A DNA stretch of 64,000 bases from an uncultured Bacteroidia bacterium (GTDB lineage Bacteria > Bacteroidota > Bacteroidia > Bacteroidales > F082), in the NCBI GenBank assembly GCA_902785755.1, contig CACZZO010000003.1, forward strand, positions 242,690 to 306,689. The letters are read 5' to 3'. The position numbers and the translations under genes are program-made. Positions 54,664 to 63,239 of the stretch are shown here, piece by piece. The notes under the pieces were generated by a model. That model had not been told where the DNA came from and ran no database searches. It worked only from the letters and a program-made list of their open reading frames with translations. Each line of letters begins with the position of its first letter. Positions within the stretch are counted from its first letter, which is position 1.

Positions 54664-56064
54664 ATGGACAGAAGAGAATTCATCAAACATATCGGCAGCG
54701 CGGCAGTGGCCACATCAGTGGTGCTTTCCGCCTGCAAATCGGGCGACGAAAAGCCCCAGCCCTTGACGGGCATCCTCGATGGTCAGGGCGAAATGACCTA
54801 CCGCACCAATCCCAACACGGGCGACAAAGTTTCCATCTTGGGCTACGGCATGATGCGCCTTCCAGTGGAAGGCGGCGGCACTTTCCGCGACCATCCTGAT
54901 GCCAACATCGACCAAGAGATGGTCAACCAGCAGATTGACTACGCCCTTGAGCATGGCGTCAACTATTTCGACACCTCGCCGGTTTATTGCAAGGGCCTTT
55001 CGGAACACGCCACGGGCATTGCTTTGGCACGACATCCGCGTAACTCGTATTACATCGCAACGAAATTGTCGAACTTCAGCCCGTCGACATGGAGTCGAGA
55101 GGCCTCAATCAACATGTTCGAGAACTCACTGAAGGAATTGCAGACCGACTATGTCGACTATCTTTTGCTGCACAGCATTGGCGGCACGACCAAAGACTTG
55201 GACAGCCACCAATTGTTTGACACCCGCTACATGGACAACGGCATTTTGGACTGGCTCGTGGAGCAAAAAAACGCAGGACGCATCCGCAACCTCGGCTTCT
55301 CCTACCACGGCGACGTGGAAATCTTCGACATGCTGTTGCGCTGGCACGACGAAGGCCGCTACCATTGGGATTTCGTCCAAATCCAGATGAACTATGTGGA
55401 TTGGCATTATGCCGACGAGTATAACACGCGCAACACCGACGCCTCTTATCTCTACAACGAACTGCACCGTCGCGGTATTCCCGTGGTCATCATGGAGCCT
55501 TTGCTCGGAGGCCGCTTGGCCGACCAGCCCGACTACATCGTGAAGCAGATGAAGGAGCGCGAGCCTGAAACGCCCGTCGCGCGTTGGGCCTTCCGCTATG
55601 CCGGCACGCAAGAAGGTGTCCTCGTCGTACTCAGCGGCATGACCTACATGGAGCATTTGGTGCAGAATGTAGCCACATATTCACCATTGCGCCCCATCAC
55701 GCCAAAGGAAGATGAGTTCCTGATGAAGATTGCCGAAGAGATAATGGAACTGAAAATCGTGCCTTGCACCGCCTGCAACTACTGTATGCCATGCCCTTAC
55801 GGGCTGAACATCCCCGCCGTTTTCGGCTACTATAACAAGAGCATCACCGATGGAGCCATGCCCGCCGGAAACCGCGAAGCGAAAGAATACTGGGAAGCCC
55901 GAAAGCGTTTCCTCATCGGCTACGACCGCAACATACCCGCCTTGAGGCAGGCAAGCCACTGCATCGGCTGTGGCCACTGCAAACCCGAATGTCCACAAGG
56001 CATCGACATCCCGACGGAGTTGCACCGTATCGACGACTATGTGGAGCAGTTGAAAACACTTTGA
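54664..56064 (+). CDS. Tat-exported aldo/keto reductase with two C-terminal 4Fe-4S sites
   Basis: The 466-residue protein starts MDRREFIKHIGSAAVATSVV, a clear twin-arginine signal (RRxFIK), followed by LSAC, so it is probably a Tat-exported lipoprotein. The AKR barrel (about 50-350) has D in YFDTSPVY, the catalytic Y, K in ATKLS and H in LLLHSIG. The C-terminal part has CTACNYCMPCPYG and CIGCGHCKPECPQG, 4Fe-4S ligand sets of the ferredoxin type. It is separated from the polyferredoxin only by a repeat element and could exchange electrons with it. The substrate is unknown. Confidence 0.9.
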   Translation: MDRREFIKHIGSAAVATSVVLSACKSGDEKPQPLTGILDGQGEMTYRTNPNTGDKVSILGYGMMRLPVEGGGTFRDHPDANIDQEMVNQQIDYALEHGVNYFDTSPVYCKGLSEHATGIALARHPRNSYYIATKLSNFSPSTWSREASINMFENSLKELQTDYVDYLLLHSIGGTTKDLDSHQLFDTRYMDNGILDWLVEQKNAGRIRNLGFSYHGDVEIFDMLLRWHDEGRYHWDFVQIQMNYVDWHYADEYNTRNTDASYLYNELHRRGIPVVIMEPLLGGRLADQPDYIVKQMKEREPETPVARWAFRYAGTQEGVLVVLSGMTYMEHLVQNVATYSPLRPITPKEDEFLMKIAEEIMELKIVPCTACNYCMPCPYGLNIPAVFGYYNKSITDGAMPAGNREAKEYWEARKRFLIGYDRNIPALRQASHCIGCGHCKPECPQGIDIPTELHRIDDYVEQLKTL

Positions 56065-56108
56065 ACAAATCGGAATACCTGAGTTCCTTTTTCCGACGAA
56101 GATGACGG

Positions 56109-57509
56109 TTAAGGTTCAAGTTTCTTCACCGGGAAAGTGAAGTAAGTATCCGGGAAAGGTTCGTTCTTCAAGGTGAAGTGCCACCATTCCACGCCGATGG
56201 GTTTGAAGCCGTGGCGCAACATAGCCTTCCGCAGAATCATGCGGTTGTGGAACTGCTCGGCGGTGATGCGGCTGTTGGCCTTGTATTTGCCCGTGTTAGG
56301 ATTGCCGCCGTAATCAATATGGCTTTCCGGACCAAACCAGTCGAAAGTGCCACCCATGTCGAGTTCCTTTTCCGTCGCCATATCGAAAAGGGTCAGGTCG
56401 ACGGTGGAGCCGCGTGTATGGCTGCTCTTGCTTGAGATATAGCCCAACTCAAAGAGTTTGTTTCGAGGCACTTGAGGATAGAAATAAGGTTTCATCAATG
56501 TGTCGTTGACATTGGAGGCCCAACGCACAAAATGGTTGACGGCGCACTGTGGGCGATAGGCATCGTAAATCTTCAGGCGGTAGCCTTGCTTCTTCAAATC
56601 GTCGCTCACGGCGCGAAGGCTGTCGGCAGCCTGACGGGTGAGCAGGGCGACTGGCTCCAAATAGCCGTCTATCCTTGTCCCGACGAAGTTGAAGGTGCTG
56701 TAATAGCGAATCTCCAAAATGGCATCGGGAACGACATCGGCCAAATTCACGAACTGGCTGCAATCCTCCGTCGGCGGCAATACCTTTGTCAACCGTTTGA
56801 ATTCGGCTTGAGCCTTGCCAAGTTGCGCAAGAAAAGCGGGACTGGTGTGAAGACGAGACAAACCGATGGCGGCACAAAGACGGCTGGCATCCACATCGCT
56901 CTGCCAATGGGCACCTGCAATGACACGACTTTCGCCATACATAAAACCGCGTGCCATAATGGTGTCGGCGTTGGCCGGATTGATCTCGGAGAACAGCAAA
57001 GCGGCGGCATAACCACGTTGGCTGTGACCCGATGGATAGGAGCCTTCACCCGACAATTCAGCCTCTTCATACCTCGTAAGCATGTGTTCATGGAAACGCT
57101 CAAACGGGCGCTTGCGATGGTAGAAAGCCTTTGGCTTGACACGAGTTTGGTCGATAGTAGAAAGGCTGTTCACCATGAATCTGTAGATTTCAGGAGTGCC
57201 ATCTTTGGAAACTTCGAGACCGAAAGGCACGCTAAAAACGGCAAAGAGCGAATCGTAGTTCCAAACAGCGTCACGAAACACGAGAGCGGCGCGTTTCGCA
57301 TCGTTGCGTTGCGTTTTGCCCCACATGTAACGCATGATGTCATTGCCGAAATCCGTCCCGATGGTGTCAGGCGGGGCCGGTAGGCACTTGATGAGGTTAG
57401 GCATTTCTTCTTCACTGAAATACAGCGTAACATCTTCATTTTGACCTTTGACTTGAAGGCTGCCACAAAACATGATGGCGGCAAACATCGCTAATAGAAT
57501 CCGTTTCAT
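56109..57509 (-). CDS. Fusion of PAP2/class A acid phosphatase and VanX-type D-Ala-D-Ala dipeptidase
   Basis: The 466-residue protein has a signal peptide (1-22). The first half is a PAP2 phosphatase with K127-x6-R134-P135, YPSGHS (159-163) and S194-R195...H201...D205, the full class A acid phosphatase signature. The second half (about 255-466) is a peptidase M15D of the VanX type: active-site R319 in YDAYRP, zinc ligands H364 and D371 in SSHTRGSTVD, general base E441 and zinc H444 in EWWHFTL. Both active sites look intact. It is presumably periplasmic, where both substrates (a lipid or small phosphate, and D-Ala-D-Ala from peptidoglycan) occur. TATTTTTG at 57557-57550 is a likely promoter. 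Confidence 0.9.
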   Translation of the reverse strand: MKRILLAMFAAIMFCGSLQVKGQNEDVTLYFSEEEMPNLIKCLPAPPDTIGTDFGNDIMRYMWGKTQRNDAKRAALVFRDAVWNYDSLFAVFSVPFGLEVSKDGTPEIYRFMVNSLSTIDQTRVKPKAFYHRKRPFERFHEHMLTRYEEAELSGEGSYPSGHSQRGYAAALLFSEINPANADTIMARGFMYGESRVIAGAHWQSDVDASRLCAAIGLSRLHTSPAFLAQLGKAQAEFKRLTKVLPPTEDCSQFVNLADVVPDAILEIRYYSTFNFVGTRIDGYLEPVALLTRQAADSLRAVSDDLKKQGYRLKIYDAYRPQCAVNHFVRWASNVNDTLMKPYFYPQVPRNKLFELGYISSKSSHTRGSTVDLTLFDMATEKELDMGGTFDWFGPESHIDYGGNPNTGKYKANSRITAEQFHNRMILRKAMLRHGFKPIGVEWWHFTLKNEPFPDTYFTFPVKKLEP

Positions 57510-57549
57510 AATTGACTTTTTTGCGTTATTGTTCTAAATTTCAACACCG

Positions 57550-57557
57550 CAAAAATA
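57550..57557 (-). promoter_or_regulatory. Promoter -7 box for the PAP2-VanX gene
   Basis: TATTTTTG on the minus strand, 40 bases before the start at 57509, fits TAnnTTTG. The -33 would fall in the end of the ATPase gene and is unclear. Confidence 0.5.
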
Positions 57558-57568
57558 CAAAAAAACAA

Positions 57569-59578
57569 TCAATCCACCTTCAACGCCCGCATGGCGTTCA
57601 GCACAGCCAAAACCGTAACACCCACATCGGCAAAAACGGCCATCCACATGGTGCCAATGCCCAAAGCGGCCAAGACAAGTACCGCCACTTTCACGCCAAT
57701 GGCGAACCACACATTTTGCTTGGCAATCCTTATCGTGCGTCGCGCAATGCGAATGGCAAGGGCGATTTTTGAGGGTTTGTCGTCCATCAAAACCACATCG
57801 GCGGCTTCGATGGCGGCATCGCTGCCGAGACCGCCCATCGCAATGCCCACATCGGCACGAGCCAACACGGGGGCATCGTTGATACCGTCGCCTACGAAGG
57901 CGAGTTGAGCGTTGAGGGTTGAGGGTTTAGAGTTGAGCAATTCATCTACATAAGCGACCTTGTCGGCGGGCATCAGTTCAGCATGATATTCAGAGAGTTG
58001 GAGTTTCTTGGCCACATCCTCCCCTACTTCCTTGCGGTCGCCGGTGAGCATTACGGTGCGGCTCACGCCCAAAGATTTCAATTCGGCAATGGCTTCCGCA
58101 CTGTCTTCCTTAATTTTGTCGTTGATGACGATATGACCCGCGTATTCACCATCGATGGCCACATGGATAATCGTGCCGACATGCTTGCAGTCGTGCCATT
58201 TTGCCCCAATCGCGTCCATCATCTTCGCATTGCCTACGCAAACGGTCTTGCCCTCCACTTTGGCCCGAATCCCTTGACCAGCAATCTCTTCCACATCACT
58301 CAATTTGCAACCGTCTGTTGCCTCATCGGGGAAAGCATCGCGCAAGGCGGCTCCAATGGGATGCGTGGAAAAATGCTCCACATGGGCGGCGAGGTGCAAC
58401 AGTTGAGAGTTGAGTGTTGAGAGTTGAGAGTTTTGTGAATCAGCGATTTCGGTCTTACAATCTGATTGTCCTGAATGAATTGCAGTAACAGCGAATTGTC
58501 CATGAGTCAATGTGCCAGTTTTGTCGAAAACCACCGTCCCGACCTTAGCCAACACATCCATGTAATTCGCGCCTTTGACAAGAATGCCTTTGCGCGAAGC
58601 CCCGCCAATGCCACCAAAGAAAGTGAGTGGCACGCTGATGACCAAGGCGCAAGGGCATGACACCACAAGGAACATCAAGGCGCGATAGAGCCAAATGGCG
58701 AAAGTGCCAGCAAAATCGCCAGAAAACAGTGGCGGCAACACAGCCAAAGCAAGAGCCGCAAAGACCACCACGGGTGTATAAACGCGGGCGAATTTGGAGA
58801 TAAACGTTTCGCTTTTCGACTTGTTTTCAGTGGCATTTTCCACCAAATCAATGATTTTGGAAACCGTACTTTCACCGAAACTCTTGGTCGTGCGTACCTT
58901 AATCACACCCGAATAATTGACGCAGCCCGAAATGACTTCGTCGCCTTCGGCAACTTCGCGCGGAAGGCTCTCGCCCGTCAAGGCGACAGTGTTCAAAGAC
59001 GTGTTGCCTTCGATGATAACGCCATCCAACGGTACCTTTTCGCCCGGCTTGATGACAATGGTCTCACCCACTTCAACCTGCTCAGGACTAATACTTTCCA
59101 TCTGACCGTTGCGCTCCACATGCGCCACATCAGGCCGAATGTCCATCAGGTGGGCGATGCTGTCGCGGCTCTTGCCTTCGGCATAGCCTTCGAAAAGCTC
59201 ACCGACTTGGAAAAACAGCATGACAAAAACCGCCTCGGGAAACTGTGTTTCGGCACCGGGCAAAAACCCGATGCAAAGTGCCCCGATAGTGGCAATGGAC
59301 ATGAGGAAATGCTCGTTGAAAGCCTCGCCATGCGCCAGGCCCTCGGCGGCCTCCTTGAGCGTGTCGAAGCCGATGAATAGGTAAGGAACCAAATAAATGA
59401 GGAGCAGTTGCCAAGTGCGCAAGTCGCAACGCTTCTCGATGATGACCGCTGCAACAAGCAATGCCACGGTGACCGTAATTTTGATGATTTGGCCTTTCAG
59501 ACCGCCTTCTTCATGGTGATGCTCGTGATGATGCTCATGCTCGTGAGCGCAACACTCGTGTTCGTGATGATGTGCCAT
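57569..59578 (-). CDS. P1B-type heavy-metal ATPase (Zn/Cd/Co exporter type)
   Basis: The 669-residue pump has a His-rich N-terminus (HHHEHECCAHEHEHHHEHHH) in place of an HMA domain. TGES in LTGESLPREV (201-204), the membrane metal site CPC (308-310), the phosphorylated D352 in DKTGTLTHG, the HP locus (STHP, 404-407) and GDGINDAP follow. CPC with this context fits Zn/Cd/Pb export. Two in-frame insertions from heptamer DNA repeats read SQNSQLSTLNSQLL (about 381-394) and LLNSKPSTLNAQLA before the GDGIND motif. Both fall in cytoplasmic loops, so the pump may still work. Confidence 0.93.
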   Translation of the reverse strand: MAHHHEHECCAHEHEHHHEHHHEEGGLKGQIIKITVTVALLVAAVIIEKRCDLRTWQLLLIYLVPYLFIGFDTLKEAAEGLAHGEAFNEHFLMSIATIGALCIGFLPGAETQFPEAVFVMLFFQVGELFEGYAEGKSRDSIAHLMDIRPDVAHVERNGQMESISPEQVEVGETIVIKPGEKVPLDGVIIEGNTSLNTVALTGESLPREVAEGDEVISGCVNYSGVIKVRTTKSFGESTVSKIIDLVENATENKSKSETFISKFARVYTPVVVFAALALAVLPPLFSGDFAGTFAIWLYRALMFLVVSCPCALVISVPLTFFGGIGGASRKGILVKGANYMDVLAKVGTVVFDKTGTLTHGQFAVTAIHSGQSDCKTEIADSQNSQLSTLNSQLLHLAAHVEHFSTHPIGAALRDAFPDEATDGCKLSDVEEIAGQGIRAKVEGKTVCVGNAKMMDAIGAKWHDCKHVGTIIHVAIDGEYAGHIVINDKIKEDSAEAIAELKSLGVSRTVMLTGDRKEVGEDVAKKLQLSEYHAELMPADKVAYVDELLNSKPSTLNAQLAFVGDGINDAPVLARADVGIAMGGLGSDAAIEAADVVLMDDKPSKIALAIRIARRTIRIAKQNVWFAIGVKVAVLVLAALGIGTMWMAVFADVGVTVLAVLNAMRALKVD
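57905..57938 (-). repeat. Heptamer repeat inside the P-type ATPase gene
   Basis: Plus-strand words GTTGAGC, GTTGAGG, GTTGAGG, GTTTAGA, GTTGAGC in a row. On the coding strand they give LNSKPSTLNAQL in frame. Confidence 0.75.
58400..58435 (-). repeat. Second heptamer repeat inside the P-type ATPase gene
   Basis: Plus-strand words GTTGAGA, GTTGAGT, GTTGAGA, GTTGAGA, GTTTTGT in a row. On the coding strand they give NSQLSTLNSQL in frame, nearly the same peptide as the insertion at 57905. Confidence 0.75.
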
Positions 59579-59598
59579 AACTATCTTTGTTTATGCCG

Positions 59599-59606
59599 CA
59601 AAAATA
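59599..59606 (-). promoter_or_regulatory. Promoter -7 box for the metal ATPase
   Basis: TATTTTTG on the minus strand, 20 bases before the ATG at 59578. It matches TAnnTTTG. No metal-regulator site was recognised. Confidence 0.5.
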
Positions 59607-59711
59607 AAGGAAAAATCGCTTTCCGCTTCTCGCCAATACTGATGAAAAAGCGAATAAGAAACCATCAATAATGGGTAGATTGAAACCGATATGAAGACAT
59701 GAAACGGCATT

Positions 59712-59745
59712 AAAAAAGCGTCAGCCAACCGACTGACGCTTTTTT
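59712..59745 (-). terminator. Terminator after the DPP IV gene
   Basis: AAAAAGCGTCAG pairs with CTGACGCTTTTT across eight bases; it follows the DPP IV stop at 59749 and has T tracts for either direction. Confidence 0.88.
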
Positions 59746-59748
59746 CAT

Positions 59749-61968
59749 TCACTCGCCTAACAGGTGTTTAAACAAGAAATTGTCAATCTTGTTGAACAGG
59801 TGCATCCGACATTCACCGTCGCCGTATTCGTAGCCGCCGTAGATGCCGTGGTTCTTGTTGGGATAAATCATCAGGTCGAACTGCTTGCCGTTGGAAATCA
59901 TGGCTTTGATGAGTTCCATTGCGTTTTGGTAGTGGACGTTGTCGTCGCCGCTGCCGTGGCAAAGCAGGTAATTGCCCTTGATCATCGCCGTGTTGTGGAC
60001 GGGCGAGTTGAGGTCGTAGCCATCGGGGTTTTCCTGCGGCGTGCGCATGAAACGCTCGGTATAGACATTGTCGTAATAACGCCAGTTGGTGACAGGAGCC
60101 ACCGAAACGGCAGTGCTGATGACATCCGCGCCCTTGGTGATGCCGTTGGCGGCCATGAAACCACCGTAGCTCCAGCCGTAAATACCGATTCTGCTTCCGT
60201 CAACGTAAGGTTGCTTGGCCATGTATTTGGCTAAGGTAATCATGTCTTCGGTTTCGTACTTGCCGAGTTGCAGGTAGGTCATTTTCTTGAACACTTCGCC
60301 TTGCGCACCGCTGCCACGGTTGTTGATGGAAACGCTGATAATGCCGTGTTGCGCAAGCAGTTGCATCCACCAATAATCGCTGTTGGCCCATGAATTGTTC
60401 ACGGTTTGGTGACCGGGACCGCCATAGACGTAAATCAGCACGGGGTATTTTTTCGAGGGGTCGAAGTCGGGAGGCAGGATTTGCCATGCGTCCACATCCA
60501 CTTGGGTGCCGTCAGGCAAAGTGAAAGCTGGGTCGCTGATTTTCAGGAGTTTCTTCTCGCCGAGGTTGAAGGACTTCAGTTTTTCGGCAAACTCGTGGTT
60601 GTCCTCCAACACACGCACCAATTTGCCCTTGTTGGTGTAAAGTTCAAACTGGCGCGGCTGGCTGATGGTGCTGTTTATATTAATAAGGTAGCTGAAATCG
60701 TTGCTGAAACGCGCGTCGTTGGTGCCTGGGCGACCAATCACCTCGCGCATCTTGCCCTTCAAGTTGACGGCATAAATTTGGCGGTCGACGGGCGTGTTCT
60801 TCGCGGCTTGGAAATAAACCTCCTTGCCATCGAAGCCGTAGACTTCCGTCACATCCCATTGGCCTTCAGTAAGTTGCTTCACCAAAGTACCATCCAAATT
60901 GTAAAGGTAAATGTGGTTGTAGCCACTCTTTTCGGAAGTCATCAGGAAACGCTTGCCGTCCTCAAGGAAATGCCAATTGTCGGTGATGTCGATGTAGTAT
61001 TCGTTGGTCTCGTCGTAAAACACGCGGCTCTTGCCCGTAGTGGCATCGGCGGCCAAAATCTCAAGATGGTTCTGATGGCGATTCAGGCGTTGAATGGCTA
61101 ACACATTGGCATCCATTGTCCACGCGATGCGAGGCAGGTAGATGTCGGTTTCCTTGCCCGTGTCCATCTTCACGGTCTTGCCGCTTTCGAGGTCGTAAAC
61201 GTAAATCTCGACGATGGAATTGTCCTCGCCCGCCTTGGGATACTTGAAACTGTACCAGTCAGGATAAAGACCCTCAAACTCTTCCATCTGGAACTCGCGC
61301 ACCTTACTCTCGTCGAACTTCATGTAGGCGATTTTCTTGCTGTCGGGTGACCAATAGAAGCCCTGCGAGAAACTGAATTCCTCCTCATACACCCAGTCAG
61401 GCGCACCATTAATAATATGGTTATAGAGGCCATCTTTGGTGAACTGACTCTCCTTCCCTGTCACCAAGTCCTTGATGAACAGGTTGTTGTCGCGCATAAA
61501 AGCGACTTTGGTTGCATCTGGCGAGAAAGTGGCCAAACGCTGCTTGCCGTTCTCCGAAAGGGGCTGCAAGGTCTTGGTTTTGAAGTCATAAACATAATAC
61601 ATGGCGTGGAATGAGTGGCGGTAGATGCTCTCCATCTCCGTGGCGCACAACATTTTGTCCTCGTTTGCGCTCAATGTGTAATCCTGAAGTCCGATGGGCA
61701 GCGAATCAGGATGCAAGGTCAGGTCGGCGATGCCGAACAGCGTATTTTCCAACTTTCCCGTCTTGTAGTTGTAGATGTTGAGTTGGCCTTTCTCGAAGTT
61801 GGCGTAAGTCTTGCCGTCCTTCATCGAATTCATGCCGCGCACGCTCTTCGCATAGAATGTCGGGCGCATGTAAAGGTCTTCCAAATCGAAATTTTTCTTC
61901 TCTTGGGCCGAGGCCGAAAGCGTTCCAAAAACAAGGAACAAACTGACTAATAGGTATTTAAACTTCAT
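59749..61968 (-). CDS. S9 family dipeptidyl peptidase IV
   Basis: The 739-residue protein starts at the ATG at 61968 (MKFKYLLVSLFLVFGTLSASA, signal peptide); a longer frame begins upstream but lacks support. The N-terminal beta-propeller (about 40-470) includes DWVYEEEFSFSQGFYWSPD with the Glu pair that binds the substrate amino group. The C-terminal alpha/beta hydrolase has Ser in GIYGWSYGGFMAAN, Asp in HGSGDDNVHYQNA and His in PNKNHGIYGG. It removes X-Pro or X-Ala dipeptides and is probably periplasmic. No sorting domain is present, so it is not type IX cargo. Confidence 0.94.
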   Translation of the reverse strand: MKFKYLLVSLFLVFGTLSASAQEKKNFDLEDLYMRPTFYAKSVRGMNSMKDGKTYANFEKGQLNIYNYKTGKLENTLFGIADLTLHPDSLPIGLQDYTLSANEDKMLCATEMESIYRHSFHAMYYVYDFKTKTLQPLSENGKQRLATFSPDATKVAFMRDNNLFIKDLVTGKESQFTKDGLYNHIINGAPDWVYEEEFSFSQGFYWSPDSKKIAYMKFDESKVREFQMEEFEGLYPDWYSFKYPKAGEDNSIVEIYVYDLESGKTVKMDTGKETDIYLPRIAWTMDANVLAIQRLNRHQNHLEILAADATTGKSRVFYDETNEYYIDITDNWHFLEDGKRFLMTSEKSGYNHIYLYNLDGTLVKQLTEGQWDVTEVYGFDGKEVYFQAAKNTPVDRQIYAVNLKGKMREVIGRPGTNDARFSNDFSYLININSTISQPRQFELYTNKGKLVRVLEDNHEFAEKLKSFNLGEKKLLKISDPAFTLPDGTQVDVDAWQILPPDFDPSKKYPVLIYVYGGPGHQTVNNSWANSDYWWMQLLAQHGIISVSINNRGSGAQGEVFKKMTYLQLGKYETEDMITLAKYMAKQPYVDGSRIGIYGWSYGGFMAANGITKGADVISTAVSVAPVTNWRYYDNVYTERFMRTPQENPDGYDLNSPVHNTAMIKGNYLLCHGSGDDNVHYQNAMELIKAMISNGKQFDLMIYPNKNHGIYGGYEYGDGECRMHLFNKIDNFLFKHLLGE

Positions 61969-61988
61969 AACGAATAGATTTGATTGCA

Positions 61989-61996
61989 CAAAGGTA
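61989..61996 (-). promoter_or_regulatory. Promoter -7 box for the DPP IV gene
   Basis: TACCTTTG on the minus strand, 20 bases before the ATG at 61968. It matches TAnnTTTG and faces away from the tRNA-Val promoter. Confidence 0.45.
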
Positions 61997-62026
61997 GGAT
62001 TTTTTCAAAAAAATAGCGAAAAAAAG

Positions 62027-62056
62027 TTGGAGGAATGAAAAAAAGCCGTATTTTTG
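62027..62056 (+). promoter_or_regulatory. Promoter of the tRNA-Val genes
   Basis: TTG at 62027-62029 and TATTTTTG at 62049-62056, 19 bases apart, ten bases before tRNA-Val. Confidence 0.6.
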
Positions 62057-62066
62057 CACCCGCAAT

Positions 62067-62141
62067 GGGACGGTAGCTCAGTTGGTTTAGAGCGCATGCT
62101 TGACAGGCATGAGGTCACAAGTTCGATCCTTGTTCGCCCCA
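62067..62141 (+). tRNA. trnV: tRNA-Val (GAC)
   Basis: The 75-base gene has anticodon loop TTGACAG (GAC) on CATGC/GCATG and T-arm ACAAG/CTTGT. The acceptor GGGACGG against TCGCCCC leaves an A4-C69 mismatch and a G7-U66 wobble. CCA is not encoded. Confidence 0.9.
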
Positions 62142-62146
62142 CACGA

Positions 62147-62166
62147 AACGCCGACGGCGTTTTTTC
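62147..62166 (+). terminator. Terminator after tRNA-Val (GAC)
   Basis: AACGCC-GAC-GGCGTT followed by TTTTC, a compact hairpin between the two tRNA genes. Confidence 0.75.
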
Positions 62167-62176
62167 TTTGAAAGGA

Positions 62177-62251
62177 GGGACGTTAGCCCAGTTGGTTTAG
62201 AGCGCTGCCTTCACACGGCAGAGGTCACTGGTTCGAGTCCAGTACGTCCCA
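62177..62251 (+). tRNA. trnV: tRNA-Val (CAC)
   Basis: The 75-base gene has a perfect acceptor GGGACGT/ACGTCCC, anticodon loop TTCACAC (CAC) on CTGCC/GGCAG and T-arm ACTGG/CCAGT. The D stem GCCC/GAGC has a C12-A23 mismatch. Confidence 0.9.
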
Positions 62252-62255
62252 CAGA

Positions 62256-62288
62256 AACCTGCTGAACTCCAGCGGGTTTTTGTTTTTT
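62256..62288 (+). terminator. Terminator after tRNA-Val (CAC)
   Basis: AACCTGCTG pairs with CAGCGGGTT (one T-G wobble) and runs into TTTGTTTTTT. Confidence 0.8.
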
Positions 62289-62378
62289 ATACCATTCAAA
62301 GAAACTTTTCCCTATTTTTACCACCGCAAAACACAACACATATCCTTACATACATCTACGGTAAATACTCAGAAAATC

Positions 62379-63017
62379 ATGAAAGAAGAAAAAGACAGAA
62401 AACTAAGTGCGAAAGAGCAGAAACGTCTGGACGTTTTTGAAGAGACCTGCGAGAGGCTTTCCCGAGAGGGTTATAAAAAGACAGATCTGACCATCGGCAT
62501 AGTCAAAGCCAATCTATTTGTATTCTTGCTTGCTATTCCGATCGTGGCAATTGGTGTACTTCTTTTCGCTTGGAGGAATCCTATATCACTTCTAACGCCC
62601 ACCCCTTATGGAAGTCTTCTGTTTATCGTATTGTTTTTCGTGCTCATTGTGGCGCATGAACTCATTCACGGGCTGACCTGGAGCATCTACGCCGAGCATC
62701 ATTTCAAGGATATTGAGTTTGGATTCATGAAAGAATATCTTACGCCATACTGTACATGTACGACGCCCATCCTGAAAAACCACTACATATTAGGTGCATT
62801 GATGCCCTGTATTGTTCTCGGAATATTTCCCACGGCAATCGGGATCCTATTGGGTTCGCACCTCTTGTTTTGGATAGGAATTGTGATGATTTTGTCGGCG
62901 GGAGGAGATATTATGATTGTCTGGAAAGTACTCACTTTCAAGAAACAAGACCTATCCAAAGAAATCCTTATCTACGACCACCCCATTCAGGCAGGTTCAG
63001 TGATATTTGAAAAGTAA
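62379..63017 (+). CDS. DUF3267 membrane zincin
   Basis: The 212-residue protein starts at the ATG at 62379 (MKEEKDRKLSAKEQ); the open frame begins further upstream but without support. It has a charged N-terminal region, four predicted membrane segments, and HELIHG near residue 95, a HExxH zinc-protease-like motif at the membrane face. The pattern VKANLFVFLLAIPIV and HFKDIEFGF fits DUF3267, putative membrane metallopeptidases of unknown substrate. No partner gene is adjacent. Confidence 0.85.
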   Translation: MKEEKDRKLSAKEQKRLDVFEETCERLSREGYKKTDLTIGIVKANLFVFLLAIPIVAIGVLLFAWRNPISLLTPTPYGSLLFIVLFFVLIVAHELIHGLTWSIYAEHHFKDIEFGFMKEYLTPYCTCTTPILKNHYILGALMPCIVLGIFPTAIGILLGSHLLFWIGIVMILSAGGDIMIVWKVLTFKKQDLSKEILIYDHPIQAGSVIFEK

Positions 63018-63102
63018 ATAATCCGCAAACTGCATGTTTTTTGACACGGGACCGACTATGACTATTGACCATGACCATGACCGTCTTAACGGGAATTGTA
63101 AG

Positions 63103-63141
63103 CTTAAAGGCTTTTCTTTGGATGAATGGTAAGCCTTTAAG
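63103..63141. terminator. Inverted repeat downstream of the DUF3267 gene
   Basis: CTTAAAGGCTT pairs perfectly with AAGCCTTTAAG over a 17-base loop. It lies in the 222-base gap between the DUF3267 gene and the small membrane gene. That gap also holds a short ACCATG tandem (63068-63082) and no recognised gene. A U-tract is lacking, so the terminator role is uncertain. Confidence 0.45.
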
Positions 63142-63239
63142 TTCAACTTCAATTGGCCAGAGGTCAGAAGCCGCCATCGTCACAAGTCATCGTCCCTCAG
63201 CATCGTGTACCAAATTTAATCACGAGCCGATTATCATGG

